Positions 1 to 9,845 of a stretch of DNA of 25,000 nucleotides are shown here, one piece after another. Every line of letters begins with the position of its first letter. Position 1 is the stretch's first letter. Where the stretch lies: positions 1 through 25,000 of the forward strand of contig JABUQX010007473.1 of NCBI GenBank assembly GCA_015478945.1, given 5' to 3'. Both the position numbers and the translations under genes were made by a program. The notes beneath the pieces are model-generated. The model was not told the origin of the DNA. It did not search any database and saw only the letters and a program-made list of their open reading frames with translations. This DNA comes from Trachelipus rathkii (Eukaryota > Arthropoda > Malacostraca > Isopoda > Trachelipodidae).

Positions 1-1246
1 GAGAGAGAGAGATAGTATATATATATATAGATACGAGATATATGGTTTATAAAGAATTAGCCTTTGATATCTATTCAATCTCATTTCTTATTATATATAT
101 AGTAATATTTATATTATTATTATATTATATATAATAATATATAACTAATATATATATTATACTATATATAGTATATATATATAATATACTATTATTATAT
201 ATATATACGCTATATTTATATATATTAATACCTTAGAAAGTTCGAATTTTTAGTATTTATTAAATATATATATATATATATAGTATATAATATATATTTA
301 TACTATATATATAATATATAATATATATATATATATAATATATATATTATGTATATATTAATAATAATATATATTACATACTATTCTACCTAACAGTTCA
401 TTTCCGACAATGGGTTTGTGAGGGTCGGTTGAAGTTTAGGGAATAAACACATTTCAGATGTTGCTCTATTATTAATATTATTTATACTATTTTTACAATA
501 TTCATAAATTATTATTGTTTTAGTGTTATGATTATTAATTATTATTATTTATTCATTATTTTCCGAGGGAAATATGGGTCTAGTAGTAGTAGCAGAGAAT
601 CAGTGAAGACAGTAGTAGTAGTAGTTGCAGAATAGTAATATTATATTATTAGTAGAATTCATATCATAATTTTGTATATTATTATTAATTATTTGATTAT
701 TAATTATATATTATAAGAGTGTTGATTTTGAATATTTATGATTATATGATTGTCATAGCAATATTGTTATTTATGTGTTAACTAAGTTGTTCTATAGCAG
801 AAAATGTAGTAGATAGTAGTAGTAGTAGTAGAGTAGCAGCATAGTAACTATATAGTGGTCATTAGAGTATATTTTAGTATTCATTATTATTATATATTTA
901 TTATTATTAGTTATTAGTTATTAATATATTAATTAATAAACTTATTATTATATATAGTACATTAAATAACATTATTATTAATTATTTAGCATTATTCATT
1001 TATTATTTACTGATGATTATATATTATCTTCGATTTATTATTTATTATATTATATTAATCTTTAGAGTTATTATATTTATCTTATTGATTTACTCATCTT
1101 ATTATCATTACATCTATTCAATTATTTTTAGTCGATTATTAGTATTAGCGAGAATACTGCGTAATTTATGAGATAAAGAAACTATAGTTTCTGTACCTCA
1201 ATCAATCATCTGACGATCATAAAATAGAATCCTTGATTATAAAAGC
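1..1246. repeat. Left flank: AT-rich simple sequence and microsatellites
   Basis: No gene is seen in this stretch. It opens with a short GA tract, then imperfect (TA)n until about 390, a short more complex patch at about 390-470, and (TTA)/(TAG)-type trinucleotide runs at about 575-640 and 805-840 separated by TTA-rich filler. From about 1140 the sequence is more complex and should be host DNA next to the retroelement, which starts at 1247. Only short ORFs are present. Confidence 0.7.
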
Positions 1247-1995
1247 TGTCGCTATAAATTTATTTAAGATATATTAATCTTTCAATTCTGGTCTCTTATG
1301 GCACCAGTCTTTTCCTCTCTTTCTCGGTTGTTTGGATATGATACTATGGATTCCTGCTGCCGTGGCAGATTGATTGCACTTATTCGACGTATCAAGGGAA
1401 TTTTGATTGATATCGAAAATCCATTCAATGTTCGTATCACAATTCCAGACATTCAATATTAAATTTCTTTTTTAAATCTTTTGTAATAATTTTCAATGAT
1501 AAAAAAAAAAAATATCAACACAAATTAAAATTTATATTATATAACTTGCATTCTGAGAGCTCCGGCTGCAACTCTTGCTCACTGAGAAATTCAGATTCGC
1601 AAGAGTCTAGCCAATCTCCTTGTCAGTCAATAAAGGGCATACCATATCTTTCGAACGTAAGTAAGTATACTTATCTTTATCTAAATCTCTGGGCTACGGT
1701 ATTCTCTCTTTGATGTAAATCACAATTATTAATTCATTTATCATTATTAATAGTTGAAGTCTCCTAGTTTGGGATCCTTAGGGCTTACCCTGTATACTTC
1801 CAAAATTGGGCGTTACCGCGTCGGCCTGGGAGACCCCCCCCATATTATTTATTTTTTGTTTAAATTTTCATCATTGCATTTATTTTTTGAGAGATTTTTA
1901 TTAATTTTGTCTGTTACTATTATCATTGTACACTCGGAAGAGTAGGGTTGATTACACCCGAGAAAATTTTCCGCCAAAATAATTATTACTTTCAA

Positions 1996-2278
1996 TATAT
2001 ATATATACTATTATATATATTATATTATATATATATTATATAATTATATATAATATATATATATTTATATTATATATAATATATAATATATATTATATAT
2101 ATATATTAAGTATATTATATATATATGTATAATATATATACTTATATATATATTATAATATATATATATTATAAATATATATATATATATATTATATTAT
2201 AGTGTATTATATTATAATATATAGTATACTATATATTTATAATGTATATATATAGACGTATAATATATATAGTACATT
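1996..2278. repeat. (TA)n-rich tract inside the 5' LTR
   Basis: Imperfect TA dinucleotide repeat of nearly 300 bases. A corresponding but shorter tract lies at the same relative place in the 3' LTR (about 14753-14945), so it belongs to the LTR and not to the insertion site. Confidence 0.85.
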
Positions 2279-3251
2279 AACATTCCTCTTCCCACAAAAT
2301 TGAGAAACTGAAACCGATATAAAAAACCGGTTTACATTTAAGTTTCTTTTGACAACGTTTTGAAATCTCAAACCTTCTCAAATTATACTAAAGATATAGA
2401 ATTACATTTTGATAGCATTTTATATTGTCAAAGTTGTATTTAAGTAATTATAAACATTTCAAGTCACTTGAAAAAATAGGCTTCTCAAAATACTGAAAAT
2501 TCATATCTGAAAGTATTCCTTCCTCCTCCTCGCTAACCAGGTGCATCAGTACAGGTGTCAGAACTTTGGTTAGTATATATCAAATTAGATCAATAAGAGT
2601 ATTGCAACCTTCTACACCTTTTACTTGTATAGTGTATTGGCACGGCGTCGTCTTGGCCGATCATGTATATCAAAGATGATTGCAGCAGTCTGCCTGAGGG
2701 GTAGTGGTTACCGGTGAACTGCATATCTCTAGTATCGATATGGCATATTAACATAGGTGTGGTGGTTCGGATCTTCTTGAGCTTCGAGTTAGGTGTGTAG
2801 GAGACTAGATTCTTGTAGCTACAGAATATGATCAGGAGAGAGATAATGGACTCTATTAATCGTTGTCACTTCCCATAAATTAATACGTTTTCTATTATGA
2901 TCTGAAAAATAACTAGCATTTAGTCTAGTATTTTCGTCGTGTGATATGGGCAATAATGAATAGACAATTCGTGGTATCAAGCCACGTGATGATGAGTTGA
3001 AGGAAGAAAGACATGGTGCGATTAGCAGGATGCGCCCCATGGTAACTATCTTCGGATAATTTTTATGTAGATACAAGAGATCGACAGTCAGACGCTATTG
3101 CAAACTGTTATTTAATTTAGTATATAGTTTGCTACACATTTGCTCACCATTTGATAGTTCAGCACTTTGTTGTTTTAAAACGTAAATAATTAAATTGAGG
3201 TTTATTTAATAATTAACGCATCGCCACTGCCTCGCGTCGTTTTTCGTGGAC

Positions 3252-3257
3252 TATAAA
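3252..3257 (+). promoter_or_regulatory. Candidate LTR TATA box
   Basis: TATAAA is followed after a few bases by a GC-richer stretch containing CGAGCGCGACTGAG, and the whole neighbourhood of about 120 bases (3240-3366) is repeated in the 3' LTR at 15741-15870 with only a single-base indel. Strong conservation of a TATA-plus-GC block amid diverged LTR sequence fits a core promoter. The start of transcription is not determined, so the U3/R border here is inference. Confidence 0.35.
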
Positions 3258-4616
3258 GAGTCGAGCGCGACTGAGTTTGGCATTCTATTTCATAATTACT
3301 GCAAGTTCATCAGTAGACTCTGTCCCCTTAATTGTATCCCGAGTCGAATCAGAATTTTTACAAGATCATTTAATAAATGCAGTTCGAGTAATAAATATTT
3401 TTATGATGAAGGCTTGTTCGCTCTAATGAGCTTCCGATCCCCCATCATTTTCTTAAGAGTTCAGCGCGGGGTTTTCGAGGCGTCTCTACGACATTTAATT
3501 CAGGGTTTTTGAGATGCTTTTTTTTTAATAATTCTCACGGACCATGAAAACTTCCCCTTCGTCTAAATTGGTGATTTTGCATGGAAATTTGTGTAGGAGT
3601 CATCCATAAAGCCTTCTGGACATAATTGGATTGGACCCATTAATGGCTTATTAGCCCCCCTTCTCGCCCTAATTTCAGATGTTAGCAAAAAGGCCAATTA
3701 GTTTTGTTTCGTATATTATTAACTTTTTGATAGTGTTTTGAATATTGTATAACAATCAGTCTCTTCTTGTTGGTTGTTCCAGTCAGAATACTTCAACTTG
3801 AACAGTGGACCCACGAGTTGTTATACAATATTGATACACTTCTGTTAGAATAGTTCTCAAGATTTGAATTAATTCGATTGGCCCACGTTTTTTTTAGTCA
3901 TTCAGTTTTCATCACTGAATATTAAAAATCCGCGTCAATCACCTTTCAACCTAACCTTTTTAATTCGTCTTTACTTTAGATGTCCAGTTTTCTGATAGGG
4001 TGGAGAAGAATCTTCGAAGTTTTTTTCTATCTTTTTATTCCCCCTCTTTTTTCGGTGAAAGTTTAAAAAATATAATATTTACAAACACATTTTTTCCCAA
4101 CGTGATGTATACTTTGATTTTTATTGTTTATTTTTTTACACATGCAAACATAAACTCGCACACAAGAAAAATAAGCAAAACCTAAACTGGGGAAACTTGG
4201 GAAGTTTAAAAGCTTTTGGGTGAAAATTTAATATAAAGGAATTACTGTTCAAGAATCGAAATTTCAACTGAGATAGTAGGTTATAGTTACTGCCTCGCGC
4301 CTGAAAAAATGAAAAACCATTTATTTATATTAAAACTTAAATATGGATTGTAAAGAGTATAGTTAATAAAAGGTTAAAAAATATTAAAATAAATCAATAA
4401 ATCATAATATTGCAAAATTTTCATAACGAAATTTGATTTTTTTGAGAGCATACTCGAAACTGAAACTTCATAAAAAATATCATTTGGAACCTTCCCCTTT
4501 TGAGTTTTAGGATTGAAAATCCATTCTATAATATATATCTGACGGAAATGGTATATATAAACTACATAATATTTATTCAAAAATATTAAAAAATAGCTTT
4601 GATAGTTGATCGCGTG

Positions 4617-4643
4617 CCGAAAATTTTCGGGTCAAAATTTGAC
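4617..4643. repeat. Paired palindromes in the 5' LTR
   Basis: CCGAAAATTTTCGG (4617-4630, perfect 14-base palindrome) abuts GTCAAAATTTGAC (4631-4643, perfect arms around one base). The pair is identical in the 3' LTR at 17245-17271. It could be a protein-binding dyad or an RNA stem; function is unknown. Confidence 0.8.
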
Positions 4644-5079
4644 AAATGAAATAGCTACTTGAAATGATTCATCCAATTAAAATTACTATTTGTAATTGAA
4701 ATTATATAATTTTTATTACATAAATATAATTTCTATATATATATAGACTCATATATATATATATTATATATCCATACAAGTTTGTCATGAAAATAATAAA
4801 ATTTAAATAGCCCAAAGTTTAGGCGAGTTTTTTCAAAAATTGTGTAACATTTTGCGGTTTCCCCAAATTCCGTGCATGATAAATTGTAATTATAGTGGTG
4901 TGGTAACTTTAGTATCCCAATTGGTGGTGGAGCAAATATTTAGTCTTATAACCCCCAGACAGAGGCTTCACCACTGTCTTGTAATAATAATTAGTTTCCA
5001 AGAAGTAAAAATTTGCTTATTAGATTCCTATTTGTATTCCTTGTTTTCTGAACAGAAACAAGAAACATTAGGAACCTAA

Positions 5080-5085
5080 AATAAA
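5080..5085 (+). promoter_or_regulatory. Candidate LTR polyadenylation signal AATAAA
   Basis: AATAAA occurs just after a block that is almost identical in both LTRs and is kept at 17716-17721 in the 3' LTR, followed by T-rich sequence. The region has many A/T-rich near-matches, so this is only the best-conserved candidate. If right, R would span roughly 3280-5110 and U5 about 0.8 kb. Confidence 0.25.
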
Positions 5086-5261
5086 AGTTTTTACATTGGA
5101 AACTTGTCTTTCTTCTAGAATGCTTTGCATTTCTAGAGATTGATCATTCCTACAAATAATAATTATTGTTGGTAGTCATTATTTATTAATAATAAAATTA
5201 TTATTATCTATTAATTATCATCAATTTTATATTTTAGTGTAGTTTAGTTAAATGCTTTCTA

Positions 5262-5280
5262 TATTATATTATTATTATTA

Positions 5281-5316
<36 letters not shown>
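5262..5316. repeat. (TTA)n microsatellite in the 5' LTR
   Basis: Trinucleotide array with one interruption, about 55 bases. The matching place in the 3' LTR holds two longer arrays (17827-17852 and 17889-17960), showing length change between sister LTRs. Confidence 0.85.
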
Positions 5317-5943
5317 GCTTTCATAGTACTAATTATAGAAAATCGTAGTATGCTGTTATTGTTATCGTTATCACCATAAATATTGTTGTTATTATTGTCA
5401 TCATCTTCGGAACTTGACTAGAGTTTTTTTCATCTCTGTCCACTTTCGAAGATATAAAATATACTACATGTTCGATAACGTGGTTACACATATATCGGAA
5501 ATTCAGAATACTTCGTAATGAATTTTATATTTCAAATATTAACCCGACTTCTATATAAAATTAAACTCATAAACTTTTCACAACTATAGAAAATAAATTT
5601 AATTAAATTTAATATACGATAAAACTTTTTCGTCCCCAAATTCATCATAAATAAAACTCGGTTCTTTTATGAGCATTCGGTCTATATAGCAGTAGATTTG
5701 GAGTCAATAATTCTTTTTCATTCGTTGTAAATATATATATTAATTACTCGGTCCACCGAGGCCACTCGAGCGATATATTATAATTAGTATACATGAAATT
5801 TATTTCCACTATTCATTGGCCACTCTAAACTAATCAAGGCGAAAGTGTACCGCGCAGAGATTGTTTGAGTGGGAATAAATTAGATGGTGATCTGGTCTTC
5901 ATGTAGCCAGCTACCTGGACTGGGTCAGCTAATCCCATCATTT

Positions 5944-5961
5944 TGGAAACGCCATAAATTT
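5944..5961 (+). promoter_or_regulatory. Candidate tRNA primer-binding site
   Basis: TGGAAACGCCATAAATTT starts three bases after the 5' LTR end. TGG is the complement of the tRNA 3' CCA and is expected immediately downstream of a 5' LTR. I cannot assign the tRNA by eye, and the end of the match is uncertain. Confidence 0.45.
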
Positions 5962-6846
5962 GTTTGCCGTCTACTATGCATACTTCACGTCAGTCCCAAA
6001 ATATTATAAAAAATTTATATTTATTTTATTAAGCTTAACAACTGTCTTGGAGCTTTTTTTAAACTATTTTTTAATAAATTCTTTTAATATAAATTTTTAT
6101 TTTTGTGACTTCGTGTCATTATATATATATTTATCCTTGAACAATAATTTTTCCCCTTAAACAACTTTCACCATTGAACAAAATATTAAATAAACATATT
6201 TTTATTTCTTTTGTGTGGGAGCTTACATGAGACATAAGTCTCCAGTTCTTCACATCCAAATTTATTGGCTCCATAGAGAGCATTCAATAAAAATATTTAG
6301 TAAAATTTTGCGGGGAATTTTTAAAATTTTTCCCCCCAATTTAGGGGAATTTTTATTTTCCGTTAAAATTTTAAAAAATTTTAAATCCAATAAGATAACA
6401 ACTACAGTTATTTTCTTTAAAAATATTTTAAATAAAATATTTTTAATATTTAAAAAATATTATATATATATATATATAAATAATAAAACTCCTTCATTCA
6501 ATTAGAAGTGAACTTCATTTCTTTTCATTTTATTTTTACATCAGTAAAAATATATTTATTTTGTATATTTTATATCTCTTGTGGTATATAGAAAAATATA
6601 CACCCTTTAAACATTTAATTTTAAGTTTCATTATTATATAAAACCTGTTTGTGTAATATAAACACAATTATTTAGTATTAAGTTAGTTTTAAATATTTCT
6701 AATACCATTAATATTCATAAAATTATTTATATATATATATTCCTTGTTCAAACCTTACACAGGTACTCATATCACAACGAGTGATCCGATATATATATCA
6801 TTTTTTTGTTATTAAAATATTTAGTATATAAATTGAATATTTTTAA

Positions 6847-7148
6847 GTGTCACGAGACAACTCCTTTCATGGATAAAAAAATTTTTATATCAATATTTGT
6901 CAAGCGCTTTATACCGGTACATCTGAGACCGGTTCATCGGTTCAACATTTGAACATTATATATTACATTTAATCTTATAGTTTTGAAAATTTTAATATTT
7001 TTTTTGTGTCTCAAGACACATTATTTTTGTACTAAGTACTTGTACTGGTACAATATTTTACTTGTACAATCTATATTGTACTTGTATTATAAATCAACAT
7101 TTAATCTGATAAATTTAAATATTTTAATATCTTAGTGTCTCAAGACAC
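6847..7148 (+). repeat. Leader dyad repeats (GTGTCT-CA-AGACAC)
   Basis: GTGTCTCAAGACAC occurs at 7006-7019 and 7135-7148, a 6-base inverted repeat around CA, and a weaker version, GTGTCACGAGACAA, begins at 6847. Upstream of the two perfect copies the sequence also matches (ACATTTAATCT at 6965 and 7098), so a unit of about 70-130 bases has been duplicated. Between them lie a TTGTAC/GTACAA dyad (7040-7053) and the palindrome TTGTACAA (7062-7069); ACCGGT occurs at 6913 and 6928. Confidence 0.75.
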
Positions 7149-7186
7149 ATTTTTTCTGTTTATATATTTTAAAATTTTGATTAAAA

Positions 7187-8092
7187 ATGGCTTCCCCCAT
7201 GTCTGATTTGTCAGATAGTGACATCAAACTATACGATGCATTTAAAAAATCGCGCAAAAAGTTACGTTATCATGTCACAAGGGCAGTTAACGATACTAAC
7301 ACCCAATTATTGAATTCCGAACCCGATATTCCCAAATTGGAATCCCTTATAAAAAATTTAGAGGATTTAGATACTAAACTAACAGAAGTTGATGATAACA
7401 TCGCAAATTTCCTTGACGAGGAAAATCTTTTGATCGATGCCGACGGAACGTACGAAAGGCATACCTCTATTTTAGATTCCATCAGCGCCATTAAATATAA
7501 AATTAAAGAACTTACTAAACCACCTTCGCGACCAGCTTCGCGCCCTACATCACCGATTGCTCCGGCTACCCCTAGAGAGCCGGAAGCATTCAAACGCCCC
7601 ATTAAAAAACTACCTACTTTTAGTGGCAATATTTTAGAATATGCCTCTTTCATTGAATCATTTGAAAACTATGTTGGAGGTCAGAACTATTCTGATCTTA
7701 GTAAACTCGGTTTATTATTGGATTGCCTTCAAGGCACAGCGAAACAGATGGTATCTGGCTATGCCATCACCGCTACTAATTATAAAATTATTCGAGATCT
7801 TCTTGAGGAAGATTTTAATAACCCTGCGAAAGTCCAAGAGACTTTAATATTGAAATTAACCAAGTTAACCCCCCCTAGATATGAATACGCAGATCTTTAT
7901 CAATATAAAGCTGACATAAAATGCTATGTAGAATCTTTAAAAAATAAGGAACTAATAGTTGATGACAAAACTGGTTCTACAATTTTGGGTGTTTTACTGG
8001 CCCAAAAATTGCTCTCACAAATCAAAGAAAAGGTTAAATGGGACAGGGCTGGTGAAAGTTGGACCCTTGAATTACTTTTTGAAAATGGTTAA
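7187..8092 (+). CDS. gag: Gag-like N-terminal ORF of BEL/Pao (DUF1759)
   Basis: An intact 301-codon ORF starting at an ATG in good context (AAAATGG). Residues 1-110 are charged and helical-looking (many Lys/Glu/Asp/Leu, coiled-coil-like). Residues about 111-132 form a Pro/Arg/Ser linker (PPSRPASRPTSPIAP). From about residue 139 the sequence LPTFSGNILEYASFIESFE and the following region match the DUF1759 capsid-like domain typical of BEL/Pao gag-pol proteins. The protein would build the cytoplasmic virus-like particle and package element RNA. The reading frame ends at 8092 while domain-like sequence seems to go on in another frame, so the stop probably marks a frameshift and not the natural end; in this family gag and pol are normally one long ORF. 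It is the longest clean ORF in the window. Confidence 0.9.
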   Translation: MASPMSDLSDSDIKLYDAFKKSRKKLRYHVTRAVNDTNTQLLNSEPDIPKLESLIKNLEDLDTKLTEVDDNIANFLDEENLLIDADGTYERHTSILDSISAIKYKIKELTKPPSRPASRPTSPIAPATPREPEAFKRPIKKLPTFSGNILEYASFIESFENYVGGQNYSDLSKLGLLLDCLQGTAKQMVSGYAITATNYKIIRDLLEEDFNNPAKVQETLILKLTKLTPPRYEYADLYQYKADIKCYVESLKNKELIVDDKTGSTILGVLLAQKLLSQIKEKVKWDRAGESWTLELLFENG

Positions 8093-8650
8093 ACCAGGCC
8101 TTTCAGTTTTAGGAGGCCTCAGTGCAAAATTATCCAACAGGACGATAAAAATCCATCAAAAATCTGAGTATCTTCCCTTCCAATAATAAATTGGAAGGGA
8201 CAGGGCAACCCAAACAAATGCAACTATATTAAATACAAATGTGAACTCACCACCTCAACGGTCCAATAATAACCAATTAACCAACCTAACCAAAAAACCT
8301 AACTTTAATAACAACTTTAATAGTAACAATTAATCCCCCCTCACCATCAAAATACCCCCAGTATTATAATACCATCAAAGATAATTATCAAAATCGCCAA
8401 ACAATAATTATCAATACACAATAATTTCCAATAGTCCCAAAAATAATTTTATATAAATGCCGCTTTCTGTACCGCGTCACTCACGCCAACTGTAGCTTTA
8501 CACACCCTTGAACTTCGCATCAATTTAGTTACAGTCATACGTTGGTGCCGAAAGTGTTTTAGGTGCCACCTCTACATTGATTGCAAACCACTAAAAAAGT
8601 GTTCACACTTGTCAGTCCCAGAACAGTCATACTGCTCTTTGTCCCAATAT
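8093..8650 (+). pseudogene. Asn-rich linker and zinc-knuckle region of gag-pol, frameshifted
   Basis: After the gag stop, the plus strand encodes Asn/Thr/Pro-rich sequence in shifting frames (about 8200-8430), followed at about 8458-8640 by cysteine- and histidine-bearing fragments. One of these, CRKCFRCH, lies near 8553-8576, and a second C-rich fragment (KKCSH) near 8593-8607. BEL/Pao proteins carry a CCHC-type zinc-knuckle cluster between DUF1759 and the protease, used to bind RNA; position and residue types agree. Several frame changes are needed to read it, so it is broken as assembled. Confidence 0.55.
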
Positions 8651-8689
8651 AAAAAAACGCAGAATATGTTAAACTGTGACCCCATCGCC

Positions 8690-9240
8690 CTCAAACCACT
8701 CACCTCCACCTTGTTTGGCCAGAGCCACCGTGTAGGCTCTTCGCATAGCGGATTTAAAAATAAATAAAAGGAGACAAACCCATCTTGGTTCGAAGTATTT
8801 TCGACCAAGGATCTCAACTCTCGTAATATCAAAATCAGTGGCTAAAATATTAAACTTGGTTCCCCATTCCACTGTAACAAATCTCGTTGTATAAACTGGA
8901 ATTACAAAAGGGCATACCTTCAGTACATGATGTAGTACCGTTACAACATCAGTACCAAGGAAGGGGTGATCCCATATCCTGCTGTTATAGGTAGATCGTC
9001 TTCCCAACGTCTTAAATTACCTGGGCTTGTAAGACACACAACTGCTCAGCAATATCGTATCCCCCCTGCCATCCTTATCCCAACTTCAGATGTTTATTAC
9101 GGACATTTGGCTTCTTCTTGGATCCGACAACCTTCCCCCAATTTTCTCCAAATCTATGAAGAAATAAACAATTAAATCTGTTAAAGAAACAAATGTAGAC
9201 AATATTATTTGGGGCAAATTACCCTTTGCTTCTGGTGGCA
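8690..9240 (+). pseudogene. pol: Aspartic protease region (DUF1758/Peptidase A16-like), frameshifted
   Basis: DQGS at 8803-8814, read in frame as FDQGSQLS and continuing one frame over as VISKSVAKILNL, is the active-site segment of BEL/Pao aspartic proteases, with Asp at 8803-8805 as the catalytic residue. Further on, IPTSDVYYG near 9088-9114 matches the later LLGADYYG-type motif in place and pattern. The enzyme would process the gag-pol polyprotein inside particles. At least two frame changes and several stops interrupt it. A minus-strand ORF covering 8669-9007 is only a shadow of this region. Confidence 0.7.
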
Positions 9241-9845
9241 CAGATTCTCAAGTCACTATTGTTTCTTCTTTTAGGGCCGAAGTCCAATTTTTTGATCCTA
9301 TAATTAGTTTTAGCCATTCTAATCATAAAAATATTGATCATTCTTCCTTTCTCCCTATAATTGAGGAGGAAGAACCATTAGCTTTAGTTGAAAATCCTCC
9401 CCTCTCTATAACTGAGGCAGAAGACTCTTTAAATTTAAATCCTTCACCTCTCTCGAAGATGCCGAGGGAGGGGAAGTTGTAAATAATGCGCATCAACTTT
9501 CATATTTTTCCCAAGAGGAATATTTAGATTTAGTAAATAGGTTTAAGGTTTTGTCTGCCTCGAACGAGGCTTGTGAAATTGTTTCCCCCATTAAAAGTAC
9601 AAAAAATATGAATTTTGCCTCAACTGAGGTTGGTGTTGAAAATCACCTTTCTGAAAAAATTATTATTTCCCCCTCGAAAAGTACAAAAAATATGAATATT
9701 TTAGTCTCCTCGAGACTTGTGAGAAGCTCTCACACCATTGAATATATAGAATGCAAAATATTTTATCTGCCTCAGCTGAAGCTTTTATTACTGATTCTGC
9801 TTCGATAAAAATATAGAAATATACCATATTTCTCCTCAGCTGAGG
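9241..9845 (+). pseudogene. Acidic linker between protease and RT with in-frame repeats
   Basis: Rich in Glu, Ser and Pro (for example IIEEEEPLALVENPP) and not a recognised domain. From 9551 an open frame contains a repeated segment: STKNMN occurs twice, with the DNA AAAAGTACAAAAAATATGAA at 9593 and 9677, exactly 84 bases (28 codons) apart. CCTC...GAGG dyads recur at 9557-9570, 9618-9629, 9770-9781 (imperfect) and 9834-9845. The open frame runs to 9808, after which a frame change leads into the RT region. The repeats look like a local expansion within the polyprotein. Confidence 0.6.

Larger units (their letters stand above)
1247..5940 (+). repeat. 5' LTR (4694 bp)
   Basis: This is a direct repeat of 14200-18640. 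Alignable anchors run the whole length: TGTCG at 1247, CTTATGG near 1297, ATCAAGGGAATT near 1400, AATTAAAATTTAT near 1525, the 'tagtttggga' patch near 1765, the TATAAA block at 3252, the block at 4579-4737 and the terminal segment ending CCCATCA at 5940. Outside 1247 and beyond 5940 the two copies no longer match. It contains an inner (TA)n tract, a candidate TATA box and polyadenylation signal, paired palindromes and a (TTA)n array. LTRs of BEL/Pao elements are usually a few hundred bases to about 1 kb, so this length is exceptional. The exact left end is inferred from the TG start and the 3' copy. Confidence 0.75.
5941..7186 (+). other. Untranslated leader of the retroelement
   Basis: About 1.25 kb between the 5' LTR and the gag ATG. 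It is AT-rich with no coding sequence that I can support; apparent ORFs at 5960-6160 and 6215-6505 are low-complexity Phe/Ile/Lys/Asn readings. The last 340 bases contain repeated dyads, listed separately. A leader of this place and size would carry packaging and dimerisation signals in a retroelement; that role is inference. Confidence 0.6.

Noticed and set aside
1238..1245. TATAAAAG just left of the 5' LTR as a host promoter
   Set aside because: It would sit almost on the start codon of the downstream gene in the empty site, too close for a TATA box, and the region is AT-rich enough for chance matches.
1242..1246. Target-site duplication AAAGC/TAAAC
   Set aside because: Only 3 of 5 bases agree, so I do not report it as a feature even though place and length would fit.
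5960..6505. ORFs of 66 and 96 codons in the leader
   Set aside because: Phe/Ile/Lys/Asn-rich readings of AT-rich untranslated sequence with no domain and no copy elsewhere.
7270..7653. 127-codon minus-strand ORF
   Set aside because: It is the antisense shadow of the clean gag ORF and shows no domain.
8669..9007. 112-codon minus-strand ORF
   Set aside because: The plus strand carries the protease DQGS motif in the same place; the minus reading has no recognisable pattern.
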